Source: Mycobacterium sp. AT1 (GTDB lineage: Bacteria > Actinomycetota > Actinomycetes > Mycobacteriales > Mycobacteriaceae). Taken from it: a stretch of DNA of 64,000 bases. The stretch covers positions 43,234-107,233 of the forward strand of contig NZ_MVOC01000011.1 of the NCBI RefSeq assembly GCF_002043095.1. Direction: 5' to 3'. Each line of letters starts with the position of its first letter. Positions within the stretch are counted from its first letter, which is position 1. The translations under genes and the position numbers were made by a program. Below, in pieces: positions 18,518 through 28,721 of the stretch. The notes under the pieces are model-generated. The model was not told where the DNA came from and searched no databases. It was given only the letters and a program-made list of their open reading frames with translations.

Positions 18518-19858
18518 TCACCCGAGCCAGTCCAGCACCGCCGCGGCGGTCCACGACTGCTGCATGCTGCCCAACGGTTCGCCGGTGAAGGGTTCGTAGT
18601 ACTCGGCGAAGGTACCGTCGCTGGCCTGGCGCAACCCTTCACGCCTCAGGTTCGACGAACGCTCGGCCCAACCACGGCGGGCGAAGCACCACGAGAACAA
18701 CCACGTCAGGACCGGCCAGACCGGGCCGCGCCAATATTCCCGCGCCCGAAAGTCGGGCGACACCGGCGACGTCGACGGGATCAGGGAGTACTTCAGATCT
18801 GGATGCCCGCAGAAGCGCGGACCTTCGAGCCGTCTCAGCAGCGTCCGCTCGCGGTCGTGCGACAGGCCGCCACACAGTAGCGGCGAGAACTGGGCCACCG
18901 TCTCGGTGGCGATCCACTTCTTCGCGCGAAGATCGTAATCCCTTGCCCCGCCGGTACGTTCGTCGGTGGAGTCGACGACGCCGCGGCGGAAGCGCTCCGC
19001 CCAGGCGTACAGGTCGCGGACGTCGGAGTGCGGACGCTTGTAGTCCTCTCCGATCTCGGCGAGCACCGTGCAGGCCACCGAGAGGATCGCCGAGACGAAG
19101 ACGTCCTCGACGGCGAAGCTCATCACCTTCGGCAGCAGCTCGTCGTCGTAGTTGACCGACTTCATCTGCTCGACCAACCACATGTAGCGGTCGTACTCCA
19201 GGTCCGACGGTCGCTGCGTCGCGTCGGTGACGATCGCGTTGTCCTCACGCGTGTACGGCGGCATCGGACCCGGAGTCACGTTGGCGTAGGCCGCATCCCA
19301 GCGCGGCGAGTTGTCCATCCCGGACTCCCACCCGTGATACACCGTCACCCGGCCGCGGGTGTCGGGGTCGCGGGCCTCGGCCAACCACCGGTGCCACCGC
19401 ACCAGATCGCTCCACCGGCGGTCCAGGAAGGCCTCGGCAACGGCGCGCGTGGAGCGGCCCCTGGTGCGGGCGTTGTCGAGGATGCGCTGCACCGCGATCG
19501 CGTGCACCGGCGGCTGAGTGATGCCTGAGGTCTGCCTGCCCAGTGGCGCGTTGACCGCCAGCGCCGAGGTCGCCCACCGCGCAGGACCGGGGAAGTAGCC
19601 GTCGACCCCGTTGGCGAAGACGATGTGCGGAATCATGCCGTTCTTCCACTGAGCCGACAGCAGGGTGTCGAGCTCGACGACGGCGCGCTCGACACTCAGC
19701 GGGGCCAGGCCGATCGACACGAAGGCCGCATCCCAGCTCCACATGTGCGGGTACAGCAGCGGTGCGGCGGTGGTCATCACGCCGAGGTCATTGCCACGCA
19801 GCAAGTAGGCGGCGCGGGCCGAAAGCTGCGTGGGCGCGAAGTTCGAATCCGGTGGCAT
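18518..19858 (-). CDS. ggh: Glucosylglycerate hydrolase (GH63)
   Basis: 446 aa when started at ATG 19858. This start places aspartate at residue 182 (in GMDNSPRWD) and glutamate at residue 419 (in FAEYYEPF), the positions I recall for the two catalytic acids of the M. hassiacum glucosylglycerate hydrolase, also 446 aa. The (alpha/alpha)6-barrel segments HMWSWDAAF, QPPVHAIAV and YWRGPVWP fit GH63. The enzyme hydrolyses glucosylglycerate (and mannosylglycerate), a compatible solute accumulated under nitrogen limitation in fast-growing mycobacteria, to sugar and glycerate. An upstream in-frame ATG (19870) would add only four residues. Confidence 0.88.
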   Translation of the reverse strand: MPPDSNFAPTQLSARAAYLLRGNDLGVMTTAAPLLYPHMWSWDAAFVSIGLAPLSVERAVVELDTLLSAQWKNGMIPHIVFANGVDGYFPGPARWATSALAVNAPLGRQTSGITQPPVHAIAVQRILDNARTRGRSTRAVAEAFLDRRWSDLVRWHRWLAEARDPDTRGRVTVYHGWESGMDNSPRWDAAYANVTPGPMPPYTREDNAIVTDATQRPSDLEYDRYMWLVEQMKSVNYDDELLPKVMSFAVEDVFVSAILSVACTVLAEIGEDYKRPHSDVRDLYAWAERFRRGVVDSTDERTGGARDYDLRAKKWIATETVAQFSPLLCGGLSHDRERTLLRRLEGPRFCGHPDLKYSLIPSTSPVSPDFRAREYWRGPVWPVLTWLFSWCFARRGWAERSSNLRREGLRQASDGTFAEYYEPFTGEPLGSMQQSWTAAAVLDWLG

Positions 19859-19911
19859 CGGGTCAATCATGCGACGCCGACGGCGGGCGCGCAGGTCGGT
19901 AGGGTGACCGC

Positions 19912-20577
19912 GTGCGTTCTGCGATGATCACGGGTGCCTCGGGCGGGCTGGGTTCGGCCATCGCCGACGCGCTGGCCCCCACCCACACCCTGCTTCTCGC
20001 GGGTCGCCCGTCCGACCGCCTCGACGCGGTCGCCGAGCGCCTCGGCGCTCCGACCTGGCCACTCGACCTCGCCGACCCCGATTCCATCGAATCGGCCGCC
20101 GAGGTGCTGACCGATCTGGACGTCCTGATCCACAACGCCGGTGTCGCGTATCCCGGCCGGGTCGACGAATCCAGCGCCGACCAGTGGCGCGCGACCTTCG
20201 AGGTCAACGTCGTCGGCGCCGTGGCGTTGACGCTGGCCCTGCTTCCGGCACTGCGCAGCGCGGGCGGGCAGGTCGTCTTCGTCAACTCCGGTGCCGGCAT
20301 CAAGGCCTCACCAGGCCTGGCGTCCTACTCGGCGAGCAAGTTCGCACTGCGGTCGTTCGCCGATTCGCTGCGCGCCGACGAGCCGTCCCTGCGCGTCACC
20401 TCCGTGCATCCGGGGCGCATCGACACCGAGATGCAGCGCGACCTGATCGCCTACGAGGAGCGCGACTACGTACCAGAGCAATTCCTCTCACCCCAGACGG
20501 TGGCCGCCGTGATTGCCCAAGCGGTCAATGCGCCTGCCGACGCGCACGTCCACGAGATCGTGGTCCGGCCCCGATGA
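19912..20577 (+). CDS. Short-chain dehydrogenase/reductase
   Basis: 221 aa from a GTG start. Classical SDR features: cofactor motif TGASGGLG (residues 8-15), NAG near 74-76, catalytic serine in NSGAG and the YSASK tyrosine-lysine pair near 143-147. The arginine in LLAGRPSDR after the second strand favours NADP(H). Divergent from the GH63 gene (53 bases). It overlaps the amidase gene by four bases (ATGA), so the two are co-translated. Substrate unknown. Confidence 0.9.
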   Translation: MRSAMITGASGGLGSAIADALAPTHTLLLAGRPSDRLDAVAERLGAPTWPLDLADPDSIESAAEVLTDLDVLIHNAGVAYPGRVDESSADQWRATFEVNVVGAVALTLALLPALRSAGGQVVFVNSGAGIKASPGLASYSASKFALRSFADSLRADEPSLRVTSVHPGRIDTEMQRDLIAYEERDYVPEQFLSPQTVAAVIAQAVNAPADAHVHEIVVRPR

Positions 20578-22274
20578 CCACCCCGTTCGAGGTACACGAG
20601 GCGTCCATCGCCGACCTGCGCGCCGCCATGGACACGGGCACGGTGACGGCCGTCGGGCTGCTCGAGTCATACCTGGCCCGCATCGCGGCCTTCGACGGAG
20701 AGCTCAACGCCGTCGTCGTGCCCAACCCGCACGCCCGCGCCGAGGCCGAGGCGTCCGACGCCCGCCGACGCGACGGCCACACCCATGGCCCTCTCGACGG
20801 CATCCCGTACACGATCAAGGACAGCTACCAGGCGCGCGGCTTGACCGTTGCCGCGGGCAGCCCGGCGTTCGCAAGCCTGGTGGCACAGCGCGATTCGTTC
20901 GTCGTCGAGCGTTTCCGCGGTGCCGGCGCCGTCCTCATCGGGTTGACCAACATGCCGCCGATGGCCAACGGCGGCATGCAGCGCGGCGTCTACGGCAGGG
21001 CCGAAAGCCCTTACAACGCCGACTATCTCACCGCGCCCTTCGCGTCAGGCTCGTCCAACGGGTCGGGCACCGCGACCGCGGCGTCGTTCTGCGCCTTCGG
21101 AATCGGTGAGGAGACCTGGTCATCGGGGCGCGGGCCGGCGTCGAACAACGCCCTGTGCGCCTACACCCCGTCGCGCGGCGTCATCTCCACCCGCGGCGGC
21201 TGGCCGCTGGTGCCCACCATGGACGTCGTCGTGCCCCACACCCGGTCGATCGCCGACCTGCTGGAGGTGCTCGACGTCCTCGTCGCCGAGGACCCGGATG
21301 CACGCGGCGACTTCTGGCGGCTGCAGCCGTGGGTGTCGTTGCCGCGCGTCGACGAGATTCGCCCACCGTCCTACCCGGCGCTGGCGGCTGCTCCGGACAC
21401 GTTGGCGGGCAGGCGGTTTGGCGTGCCGCGGATGTACGTCAACGCCGATGCGGACGCCGGCGTCGGCGCCACCGGGATCGGCGGGCCCACCGGTCGGCGC
21501 ATCGACACCCGGCCGTCGGTGCTCGACCTGTTCGACGCGGTCCGGCGCGACCTGCTCGCCGCGGGCGCCGAGGTGGTCGACGTCGACTTCCCGGTCGTCA
21601 GCAACTACGAGGGTGACCGTTCCGGCGCCCCGACCATCGCGACCCGCGGCTTGGTCAGCCCCGACTACCTGCGGCGCGAAATCGTCGACCTGTGCGCCTG
21701 GGCGTGGGACGACTTCCTCGCCGCCAACGGCGATCCCACGCTCAACCGCCTGGCCGACGTCGACGGCAGCCTCGTCTTCCCGCACCCACCTGGCGCGCTG
21801 CCCGACCGGTACGACGGCTTCGACGACGACATCGCGGAGTATCCGGCGTTCATCCGCGACAACCCCGTCGACTCGTTCCTCGGCATCCCGACCATCCCAG
21901 AAGGAGTCCACGCGCTGGAGCAGACGCGGCGGGTCGACCTCGAGGAGTGGATGGACGGCCTGGGCCTGGACGCCGTCATCTTCCCGGCCGTCGCCGACGT
22001 CGGGCCCGCCAACATGGACGTCAACCCGGCCTCGGCCGATCTCGGGTGGCGCAACGGCGTATGGGTGGCCAACGGCAACTTGGCAATTCGTCACCTCGGC
22101 ATCCCGACGGTGACAATGCCGATGGGCACGATGGCCGACATCGGCATGCCGGTGGGGCTCACCTTCGCCGGCCGGGCCCACGACGACGTCGCGCTGCTGC
22201 GTTACGCCTCGGCGACCGAGGCCACCGGCCAGCGGCGCACCCCGCCACCGCGCACTCCCCCACTCCCCGCGTGA
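20574..22274 (+). CDS. Amidase signature family hydrolase
   Basis: 566 aa. The amidase signature region runs from the catalytic lysine segment GIPYTIKDSY (near 82-91) through GSSNGSGTATAASFCAFGIGEE to a Ser-rich SSGRGPAS, which supplies the Ser-cisSer-Lys triad; the usual GGSSGG and DTGGS are both altered (GSSNGSG, EETWSSG), similar to fungal-type amidases. It would hydrolyse a carboxamide; substrate unknown. Translationally coupled with the upstream SDR, so the pair may act on one catabolic substrate. It converges with leuS across a hairpin at 22273. Confidence 0.86.
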   Translation: MTTPFEVHEASIADLRAAMDTGTVTAVGLLESYLARIAAFDGELNAVVVPNPHARAEAEASDARRRDGHTHGPLDGIPYTIKDSYQARGLTVAAGSPAFASLVAQRDSFVVERFRGAGAVLIGLTNMPPMANGGMQRGVYGRAESPYNADYLTAPFASGSSNGSGTATAASFCAFGIGEETWSSGRGPASNNALCAYTPSRGVISTRGGWPLVPTMDVVVPHTRSIADLLEVLDVLVAEDPDARGDFWRLQPWVSLPRVDEIRPPSYPALAAAPDTLAGRRFGVPRMYVNADADAGVGATGIGGPTGRRIDTRPSVLDLFDAVRRDLLAAGAEVVDVDFPVVSNYEGDRSGAPTIATRGLVSPDYLRREIVDLCAWAWDDFLAANGDPTLNRLADVDGSLVFPHPPGALPDRYDGFDDDIAEYPAFIRDNPVDSFLGIPTIPEGVHALEQTRRVDLEEWMDGLGLDAVIFPAVADVGPANMDVNPASADLGWRNGVWVANGNLAIRHLGIPTVTMPMGTMADIGMPVGLTFAGRAHDDVALLRYASATEATGQRRTPPPRTPPLPA

Positions 22275-22321
22275 TTTCGGCGCGTTCAGCCGCGGTGAGC
22301 GCGGATTAGCGCGCCGAAATC
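22273..22321. terminator. Hairpin between convergent amidase and leuS genes (bidirectional terminator)
   Basis: Outer arms of 12 bases, GATTTCGGCGCG at 22273-22284 and its exact complement at 22310-22321, enclose a second stem CCGCG/CGCGG at 22290-22304. The left arm begins at the amidase stop codon. The element is related in sequence to the one at 9135-9183, sharing the arm start and a central CGGTGAGCGC, and also sits between two converging genes. Confidence 0.7.
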
Positions 22322-22333
22322 GCCGGGGAGGGC

Positions 22334-25177
22334 CTAGATGACGACGTTGACCATCTTTCCCGCCACCACGATGACCTTCTTCGGCGTGGCACCGGCCATG
22401 AACGCGACGACCTTCTCGTCGGCGAGCGCGGCCGCCTCCACGGCGTCGGCGGCGGCGTCGGCGGCTACGGTGATCCGGCCCCGGACCTTCCCGTTGACCT
22501 GCACCGGGTACTCGACGGTGTCCTCCACCAGGTAGGCCGGATCGGCCGTCGGGAAGGGACCGTGGGCCAGCGGTGCGTCGTGACCCAGCCGGCGCCACAA
22601 CTCCTCGGCCAAGTGCGGCGCCAACGGCGCGACCATCAACACCAGGGGCTCGATCGCGGCGCGCGCCGTGACGTCGGACTTGGTGAGGTGGTTCGTGTAC
22701 TCGATGAGCTTGGCTGCCGCGGTGTTGTTGCGAAGTGCCGCATAGTCTTCGGCGACTCCGGCGATGGTCTTGTTCAGCAGCCGCAGGGTCGCCTCGCCCA
22801 GCTTCTCGTGGTCGGCGACACGCTCGGCGCCGGTGTTCTCGTCGACCACGACGCGCCACACCCGCTGCAGGAACCGGTAGGCACCGACGACGTCCTTGGT
22901 CGCCCACGGCCGCGACGCCTCCAGTGGTCCCATCGACATCTCGTAGACGCGCAGGGTGTCGGCCCCGTACTCCTCGCAGATCTCGTCGGGCGACACCGAG
23001 TTCTTCAAGCTCTTGCCGATCTTGCCGAACTCGCGGTTGACCTGGGAGTCCTGGTACCAGAACGTGCCATCGCGCTCCACGACCTCGGCCGCGGGCACGT
23101 AGGACCCGCGCGAATCGGTGTAGGCGTACGCCTGGATGTAGCCCTGGTTGACGAGCCGACGGTACGGCTCGCGGGAGCTCACGTGGCCGAGGTCGTAGAG
23201 CACCTTGTGCCAGAACCGGGAGTACAGCAGGTGCAGCACCGCGTGCTCGACGCCGCCGACGTACAGGTCGACGCCGCCGGGGTCCGACGGGCCGTGCTCG
23301 GCCGGCCGCGGGCCCATCCAATAGGCCTCGTTCTCCTTGGCGCAGAACGTTTCCGAGTTGTGCGGGTCGGCATACCGCAGCTCGTACCAGGAGCTGCCCG
23401 CCCACTGCGGCATGACGTTGGTGTCGCGGGTGTACGGCTGAAGTCCGTCACCGAGATCCAGGTCGACGTTCACCCATTCGGTGGCCTTGCCAAGCGGCGG
23501 TGACGGTTCACTGTCGGCGTCGTCCGGATCGAACTGCACCGGCGCGTAGTTCGGGATGTCGGGCAGTTCGACCGGCAGCGCCGATTCCGGCAGCCCGTGT
23601 GCACGACCGTCGGCGTCGTAAACGATGGGAAACGGTTCGCCCCAATACCGTTGGCGAGCGAACAGCCAGTCCCGCAGCTTGTATTCGATCCGCGCGCGGC
23701 CGCGGCCGTCGGCCTCCAAGCGCGCGAGCACGGCCTCCTTGGCCGAGGCGACGCTGAGCCCGTCGAGGTAGTCGGAGTTCACCAACACGCCGTCGCCGTT
23801 GTAGGCAGCCTGGCTGACGTCGCCGCCGTCGATGACTTCCTTGACCGGGAGTCCAAACGCGGTCGCGAACTCCCAGTCGCGCTGGTCGTGGCCGGGCACC
23901 GCCATGATCGCGCCGGTGCCGTAGCCGGCCAGCACGTAGTCGGCGATGAACACCGGAACACGTTGTCCGTCAACCGGATTGGTGGCATAGGCGCCGGTGA
24001 ACACACCGGTCTTGGACTTGTTCTCCTGGCGCTCCAGATCGGTCTTCGCCGCCACGGTCGCTCGGTAGGCGGCCACGGCCTCGGCCGGCGTCGCCGCCCC
24101 GAACGTCCACCGCTCGTCGGTGCCATCGGGCCACTCCGTACCGACGAGCGCGTCGACCAAACCATGCTCGGGCGCCAACACCAGGTAGGTGGCGCCGAAC
24201 AGCGTGTCGGGACGGGTGGTGAACACCTCGACGTCACCGGCGTCGGTGGCGAACTGCACCTCGGCGCCGGTCGACCGACCGATCCAGTTGCGCTGCATGG
24301 CCTTGACCTTGTCCGGCCAATCCAGGTCGTCGAGGTCGTCGAGCAGTCGGTCCGAATACGCGGTGATGCGCATCATCCACTGCCGCAACCGCTTTCGGAA
24401 CACCGGGAAGTTGCCGCGGTCGCTGCGGCCGTCGGAGGTGACCTCTTCGTTGGCCAAGACGGTGCCCAACCCCGGGCACCAGTTCACGACCGAGTCCGCC
24501 CGATAGACCAGCCGGTAGGCGTCGACGACGTCCGCCCGCTCGCCCGCCGACATCGTCGACCAGTCCCCGCCGCCGTCGGGAACCCTGGCCCCCGATTCGA
24601 ACTCGGCGATCAGCTCGCTGATCGGCCGGGCCCGATTGGCTGCCTCGTCGAACCACGAGTCGAAGATCTGCAGGAAGATCCACTGCGTCCACTTGTAGAA
24701 GTCGGTGTCGGTGGTGGAGAAGCTTCGCCGCGCGTCGTGGCCGAGCCCGAGCCGGCCGAGCTGACGACGGAAGTTGACGATGTTGGCCTCGGTGCGGGTC
24801 CTCGGATGCGTGCCCGTCTGCACCGCGTACTGCTCGGCAGGCAGGCCGAACGCGTCGAAGCCCAACGCATGCAACACGTTACGACCGGTCATCCGGAAGT
24901 AGCGGGCGTAGACGTCGGTGGCGATGTACCCGAGCGGATGCCCGACGTGCAGGCCCTCCCCCGACGGGTAGGGGAACATGTCCTGGACGAACATCTTGTC
25001 CGCGGGCACGGGCGACCCGTCGGCGGGCGCGAGCGATCCCACCGGGTTGGGGACGTGGAACGTACCCAGCCGAGCCCACGTCTCCTGCCACGTACGTTCG
25101 ATGTCGCCCGCCAGCTTCGCGTCGTAGCGGTGCTGCGGGGTGCTCGAGGCGTCCAAGCCGCCTTCCCCTTCATTCAC
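22334..25177 (-). CDS. leuS: Leucyl-tRNA synthetase
   Basis: 947 aa class I aminoacyl-tRNA synthetase. The HIGH motif appears as HVGH in [15 protein letters not shown] (near residue 77), and the KMSKS motif as KIGKS. The editing (CP1) domain lies between them, and an anticodon-binding domain plus a C-terminal domain follow. It charges tRNA-Leu with leucine and hydrolyses mischarged products. Start GTG at 25177. Divergent from the Mtc28-like gene with a 208-base spacer in which I see no T-box or other recognised leader. Confidence 0.97.
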   Translation of the reverse strand: MNEGEGGLDASSTPQHRYDAKLAGDIERTWQETWARLGTFHVPNPVGSLAPADGSPVPADKMFVQDMFPYPSGEGLHVGHPLGYIATDVYARYFRMTGRNVLHALGFDAFGLPAEQYAVQTGTHPRTRTEANIVNFRRQLGRLGLGHDARRSFSTTDTDFYKWTQWIFLQIFDSWFDEAANRARPISELIAEFESGARVPDGGGDWSTMSAGERADVVDAYRLVYRADSVVNWCPGLGTVLANEEVTSDGRSDRGNFPVFRKRLRQWMMRITAYSDRLLDDLDDLDWPDKVKAMQRNWIGRSTGAEVQFATDAGDVEVFTTRPDTLFGATYLVLAPEHGLVDALVGTEWPDGTDERWTFGAATPAEAVAAYRATVAAKTDLERQENKSKTGVFTGAYATNPVDGQRVPVFIADYVLAGYGTGAIMAVPGHDQRDWEFATAFGLPVKEVIDGGDVSQAAYNGDGVLVNSDYLDGLSVASAKEAVLARLEADGRGRARIEYKLRDWLFARQRYWGEPFPIVYDADGRAHGLPESALPVELPDIPNYAPVQFDPDDADSEPSPPLGKATEWVNVDLDLGDGLQPYTRDTNVMPQWAGSSWYELRYADPHNSETFCAKENEAYWMGPRPAEHGPSDPGGVDLYVGGVEHAVLHLLYSRFWHKVLYDLGHVSSREPYRRLVNQGYIQAYAYTDSRGSYVPAAEVVERDGTFWYQDSQVNREFGKIGKSLKNSVSPDEICEEYGADTLRVYEMSMGPLEASRPWATKDVVGAYRFLQRVWRVVVDENTGAERVADHEKLGEATLRLLNKTIAGVAEDYAALRNNTAAAKLIEYTNHLTKSDVTARAAIEPLVLMVAPLAPHLAEELWRRLGHDAPLAHGPFPTADPAYLVEDTVEYPVQVNGKVRGRITVAADAAADAVEAAALADEKVVAFMAGATPKKVIVVAGKMVNVVI

Positions 25178-25385
25178 GTGAACAGGGTAGTCAACGGCGT
25201 GCTCGGAGCCCCAATCCCCGGTCTCGCCGCCGCGGCTAGGTATCGGTTCCGTTGCAGAGGGGTCTTCGCATGGTTGCAGCTCGTCCCAGCACTGGTTACG
25301 AGCGGCGGGGCGTGGATACAGTCGGCGCCTGGCCTGGGCTCACCGGGTCAGGAAGCTCGTGTGATCCGGAAGGACCGACGTTTAG

Positions 25386-26270
25386 ATGTTCGAAAATGCC
25401 CGTCGTTGGGGACTTCTGGTAGGCGGTTTCGCAGCTGGCACGGCATGCGTCCTCGGCCTCGCCGGTCCCATTGCCTCTGCCGAGCCGACCCTGCCCCTGC
25501 CCGCGGTTCCGGCACCCGCCACCGTCACGCAGACTGTCACCGTGCAGGCCGGCGCCCCCGCCGCCGCCGGACCCAACCAACTGATCGCGTCACCCGCGGC
25601 CCCGGCCGCACCCGCCGTCCCGGCCGTCGTCCCCGCCACCTCGGGAACCCTCGCCGACTTCTTCAAGGAGAAGAACGTCGCGATGGAGCCGCAGAAGGCC
25701 GCCGACTTCAAGGCGCTGACCATCGTGCTGCCGATGCCAACGGGGTGGAGCCAGGTACCCGACCCCAACGTCCCCGACGCCTTCGCCGTGATTGCCGACC
25801 GGGTCGGCGGGGACGGGCTGTACACCTCGAACGCCGCAGTGCAGGTCTACAAGCTGGTCGGCGACTTCGATCCTCGGGAGGCCATCAGCCACGGCCTGAT
25901 CGACACCCAGCAGCTCCCGGCCTTCCGCGCCACCGACGGGTCCCTCGCCGAGTTCGGCGGCATGCCGTCGGCCCTGATCGAAGGCACGTACCGGCAGAAC
26001 AACCTGACGCTGAACACCTCGCGCCGCCACGTGATCGCGACCTCGGGCCCCGACAGGTACCTGGTGTCGCTCGCGGTCACCACCAGCGCCCAGGTTTCGG
26101 TGGCCGCCGGGTCGGCCACCGACGCCATCGTCAACGGATACCGCGTCGGGTCACCGGACACGCCACCCCCGGCGCCGGCCGCGCCGGTCGCCGTTCCCGC
26201 AGCTCCCGCGGCCCCCGCGGCGCCGGCAGTGGTACCCGTCGCCGCCCAACCGCTCGGGCTGCCCCGCTAG
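25386..26270 (+). CDS. mtc28: Secreted proline-rich protein, Mtc28/LpqN-like (Rv0040c-like)
   Basis: 294 aa. Signal peptide (about 1-32, ending PIASAEP), then a Pro/Ala-rich stretch to about residue 85, a conserved LpqN-like globular domain (about 90-255; WSQVPDPNVPDAFAVIAD is characteristic), and a Pro/Ala-rich C-terminal tail. It corresponds to M. tuberculosis Rv0040c (Mtc28), a secreted antigen. Function unknown. Divergent from leuS, followed by a small membrane protein gene in the same direction. Confidence 0.9.
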   Translation: MFENARRWGLLVGGFAAGTACVLGLAGPIASAEPTLPLPAVPAPATVTQTVTVQAGAPAAAGPNQLIASPAAPAAPAVPAVVPATSGTLADFFKEKNVAMEPQKAADFKALTIVLPMPTGWSQVPDPNVPDAFAVIADRVGGDGLYTSNAAVQVYKLVGDFDPREAISHGLIDTQQLPAFRATDGSLAEFGGMPSALIEGTYRQNNLTLNTSRRHVIATSGPDRYLVSLAVTTSAQVSVAAGSATDAIVNGYRVGSPDTPPPAPAAPVAVPAAPAAPAAPAVVPVAAQPLGLPR

Positions 26271-26311
26271 CGGTTACCTCTCGGGTCGCCGGGCCTCGTA
26301 TTGTGGGGCCC

Positions 26312-26671
26312 ATGTTGATCGCCGCCGTGCTGTGCCTCTGCGCCGCCGCAGCGACCGCGGCGATGGGCCTGTGGTCGGCGAGGCGACCCCACGCCACCGA
26401 CCAGGTCGCCCAAGTCCTGCGGGCCGTGGTGCCGACCCAACTGGCCGCGGCGGTAATGCTGGCCGCCGGCGGCGTCGTCGCCCTCGCCGCCCCGCCCCAC
26501 GCCGGGGTGCTGGCACTGGTGGTCTGCATCGTCGGTGCGGTGGGCACCGTGGCAGCGGGGTGCTACCAGAGCGCGAAGTCCGTCGCCCTGCGCGAGGCCG
26601 TTCGGGAAGCCCAGTCGTCGGACGCCGGCTGCGCAGGCGCCTGCGCGTCGTGCACCCTGTCCTGCCACTGA
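26312..26671 (+). CDS. Small membrane protein (Rv0039c-like)
   Basis: 119 aa with three hydrophobic segments (about 2-20, 38-60 and 66-85) and a short cytoplasmic tail that ends in a cysteine-rich SDAGCAGACASCTLSCH segment with four cysteines in a short stretch. Position after mtc28 and length fit Rv0039c. The cysteine cluster could bind a metal, but this is only suggested by spacing. Function unknown. Confidence 0.8.
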   Translation: MLIAAVLCLCAAAATAAMGLWSARRPHATDQVAQVLRAVVPTQLAAAVMLAAGGVVALAAPPHAGVLALVVCIVGAVGTVAAGCYQSAKSVALREAVREAQSSDAGCAGACASCTLSCH

Positions 26672-26678
26672 GCCGAGG

Positions 26679-27284
26679 TCAGTTGCGGCTGACGTCGATC
26701 GGGTGGGTCGCCAGCAGCGACAGCGGCATCGGCTGGCGGCGAAGCACCCGCGACCACAGGTCGACCTTCGGCTCGACGAGGACGTCGGACGGCAACGCCG
26801 ACAACACGATCCAGTCGTCGCGTTCGATCTCGCCCTCCAGCTGACCGATCGTCCAACCGGAGTATCCGGCGTAGATCCGCACGCCCTCGACCGCGGGAGC
26901 GATCGAGTCGGGGTCGGCGTCCAGGTCGACCATCACGATGCGGCCCTGCACGTGCCGCAAGCCAGGCACGTCGGTGGGTTGTACGCCGGCGCGCAGCGTC
27001 GCCAGACACAGCGCGGCGTCCCGCTTGACGGGACCGCCGACGAACATCGTCTTCGGCTTGGTGGCGAGTTTTGTCCACTGCGGCAGCACGTTGAACACGG
27101 CCGTCTCGCTGGGGCGGTTGAGCACGACGCCGAGGGTTCCGCTGTCGTTGTGCTCGACGACGTAGATCACGCTGCGACGGAACGTCGGTTCCATGAGATC
27201 GGTGTTGGCGATGAGCAGCGTTCCGGCGCGGACTCGATGCGTCGCCGGAGCGAAGTGGTCCTCCGGGTCCTCTGACTGCGCCAC
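26679..27284 (-). CDS. YqgE/AlgH family protein (Rv0038-like)
   Basis: 201 aa, a cytosolic UPF0301 family protein. Landmarks are [26 protein letters not shown] near the start, [16 protein letters not shown] and [18 protein letters not shown]. The family is widespread but its biochemical role is not established. It converges with the small membrane protein gene (7 bases) and diverges from the MFS gene. Confidence 0.94.
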   Translation of the reverse strand: MAQSEDPEDHFAPATHRVRAGTLLIANTDLMEPTFRRSVIYVVEHNDSGTLGVVLNRPSETAVFNVLPQWTKLATKPKTMFVGGPVKRDAALCLATLRAGVQPTDVPGLRHVQGRIVMVDLDADPDSIAPAVEGVRIYAGYSGWTIGQLEGEIERDDWIVLSALPSDVLVEPKVDLWSRVLRRQPMPLSLLATHPIDVSRN

Positions 27285-27428
27285 CCACCCATCATGTCAC
27301 CAGCGTGCGCCGATGGTGGCGATCGGGCGCGGCCGTGCCGGGTTGTTTCGGGAATCGCCTCGCCAACCTTTGTAGGGTGGTTGGACGCCACTCGGCGCAC
27401 CGAACATCCCACCGACATCGGACGGCAA

Positions 27429-28712
27429 TTGACCACGCCTCACGACCGCTTCGCCCTGTGGCGGGCGGTGCGAGCGCTCACCGAGTTCCGCAGGCTTCTG
27501 GAGTTGCGTGCGGTCAGCTCGTTCGGTGACGGCCTGTTCCAGGGCGGGTTGGTCGGCGCGCTGCTGTTCGACCCGGAACGGGCCGCCAATCCGTGGGAGA
27601 TCGCCGGATCGTTTGCGGCACTGTTCCTGCCCTACTCGTTGCTCGGCCCGTTCGCAGGCGCCCTGCTCGACCGGTGGGATCGACGCCGGGTGTTGATCGG
27701 CGCCAACCTCGCCCGCGTGCTGTTCATCATCACGGTGGCGTTCCTGCTGGCGTTCCACGCGGGGGCGCCGTGGATCCTGCTGGGCGCCTTGGTGGTCAAC
27801 GGCTTCACGCGGTTCGTCACCTCGGGACTGTCCGCCGCATTGCCGCACGTCGTGCCGCGGGAGCAGGTGCTGACCATGAACTCGGTCGCCACCGCCGTCA
27901 GCGCGGCGTCGTTGTTCTTCGGCGCGATCTTCATGCTGGTGCCGCGGTGGGCGTTCGGGGTGGGCGACAGCGGTTCGTCGGCCGCCCTGTTCATGGCCTC
28001 GGTGCCCGTGGCGGTGGCGTGGATCCTGTCCCTGCGATTCGCCCCCCACGTCCTCGGCCCCGACGACTCGGCGCGCGCGGTGCACGGCTCGGTGGCCTAC
28101 GCCGTGGCCACGGGGTGGGGTTACGGCTTGCGGACGGCGGTCGGTGTGCCCAGCGTGGCGGGCACTCTGTCCGGCGTTGTCGCCCACCGAATGGTGTTCG
28201 GCATCAACACGCTGCTGGTGCTGGTCACCGTGCGGCACACCGGCTCGGTGAACGTCGCGGGCCTCGGCGTCGCCGTGCTGTTCGCGGCCTCCACCGGGAT
28301 GGGGTCGTTCCTGGCCAACTTCCTCACCCCCGTCGTCGTGCGCCGGTGGAGCAGGTACAAGACCGTCAACCTCGCCCTGTTGGCGGCGGCGGCGATCCAG
28401 CTCGCGGCGGTCGGCCTCGACCTGCCGATCATGATGGCGTGCGGCTTCCTGCTCGGTGTCGCCGGCCAGGTGGTCAAGCTGTGCGCGGACTCGGCGATGC
28501 AACTCGACGTCGACGACGCCTTGCGGGGTCACGTCTTCACCGTTCAGGACGCGCTGTTCTGGGTGGCGTTCGTGGGGTCGATCACGCTCTCGGCCGCGAT
28601 GATTCCCGTCGACGGGCACTCCCCCGCCCTGGTCGTCTTCGGCGCGGTGGTCTACCTGCTCGGGTTGGCCGCGCACGCCGCAATCCGCAGGGGCGCAACG
28701 GCGTCGGACTAA
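27429..28712 (+). CDS. Major facilitator superfamily transporter (Rv0037c-like)
   Basis: About 427 aa with 10-12 hydrophobic segments. The loop [16 protein letters not shown] after the second helix is the MFS motif-A region, and a related charged loop occurs in the second half. It matches Rv0037c in position. The start is uncertain: TTG 27429 removes an unlikely 45-residue leader that begins upstream. The transported compound is unknown; the sequence fits drug/proton antiporter-type efflux permeases best. Confidence 0.82.
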   Translation: MTTPHDRFALWRAVRALTEFRRLLELRAVSSFGDGLFQGGLVGALLFDPERAANPWEIAGSFAALFLPYSLLGPFAGALLDRWDRRRVLIGANLARVLFIITVAFLLAFHAGAPWILLGALVVNGFTRFVTSGLSAALPHVVPREQVLTMNSVATAVSAASLFFGAIFMLVPRWAFGVGDSGSSAALFMASVPVAVAWILSLRFAPHVLGPDDSARAVHGSVAYAVATGWGYGLRTAVGVPSVAGTLSGVVAHRMVFGINTLLVLVTVRHTGSVNVAGLGVAVLFAASTGMGSFLANFLTPVVVRRWSRYKTVNLALLAAAAIQLAAVGLDLPIMMACGFLLGVAGQVVKLCADSAMQLDVDDALRGHVFTVQDALFWVAFVGSITLSAAMIPVDGHSPALVVFGAVVYLLGLAAHAAIRRGATASD

Positions 28713-28721
28713 GGTGACGCC

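Noticed and set aside
21120..23405. Long minus-strand frame opposite the amidase and through leuS
   Set aside because: Shadow of two well-supported genes; no recognisable protein features.
22334..25385. T-box or leader peptide in front of leuS
   Set aside because: The 208-base upstream gap shows no T-box sequence and no short Leu-rich reading frame.
23597..26671. 1024-codon plus-strand frame opposite leuS and across mtc28
   Set aside because: Composition is Arg/Gly/Val/His-rich shadow sequence, and it overlaps the clear leuS, mtc28 and Rv0039c-like genes.
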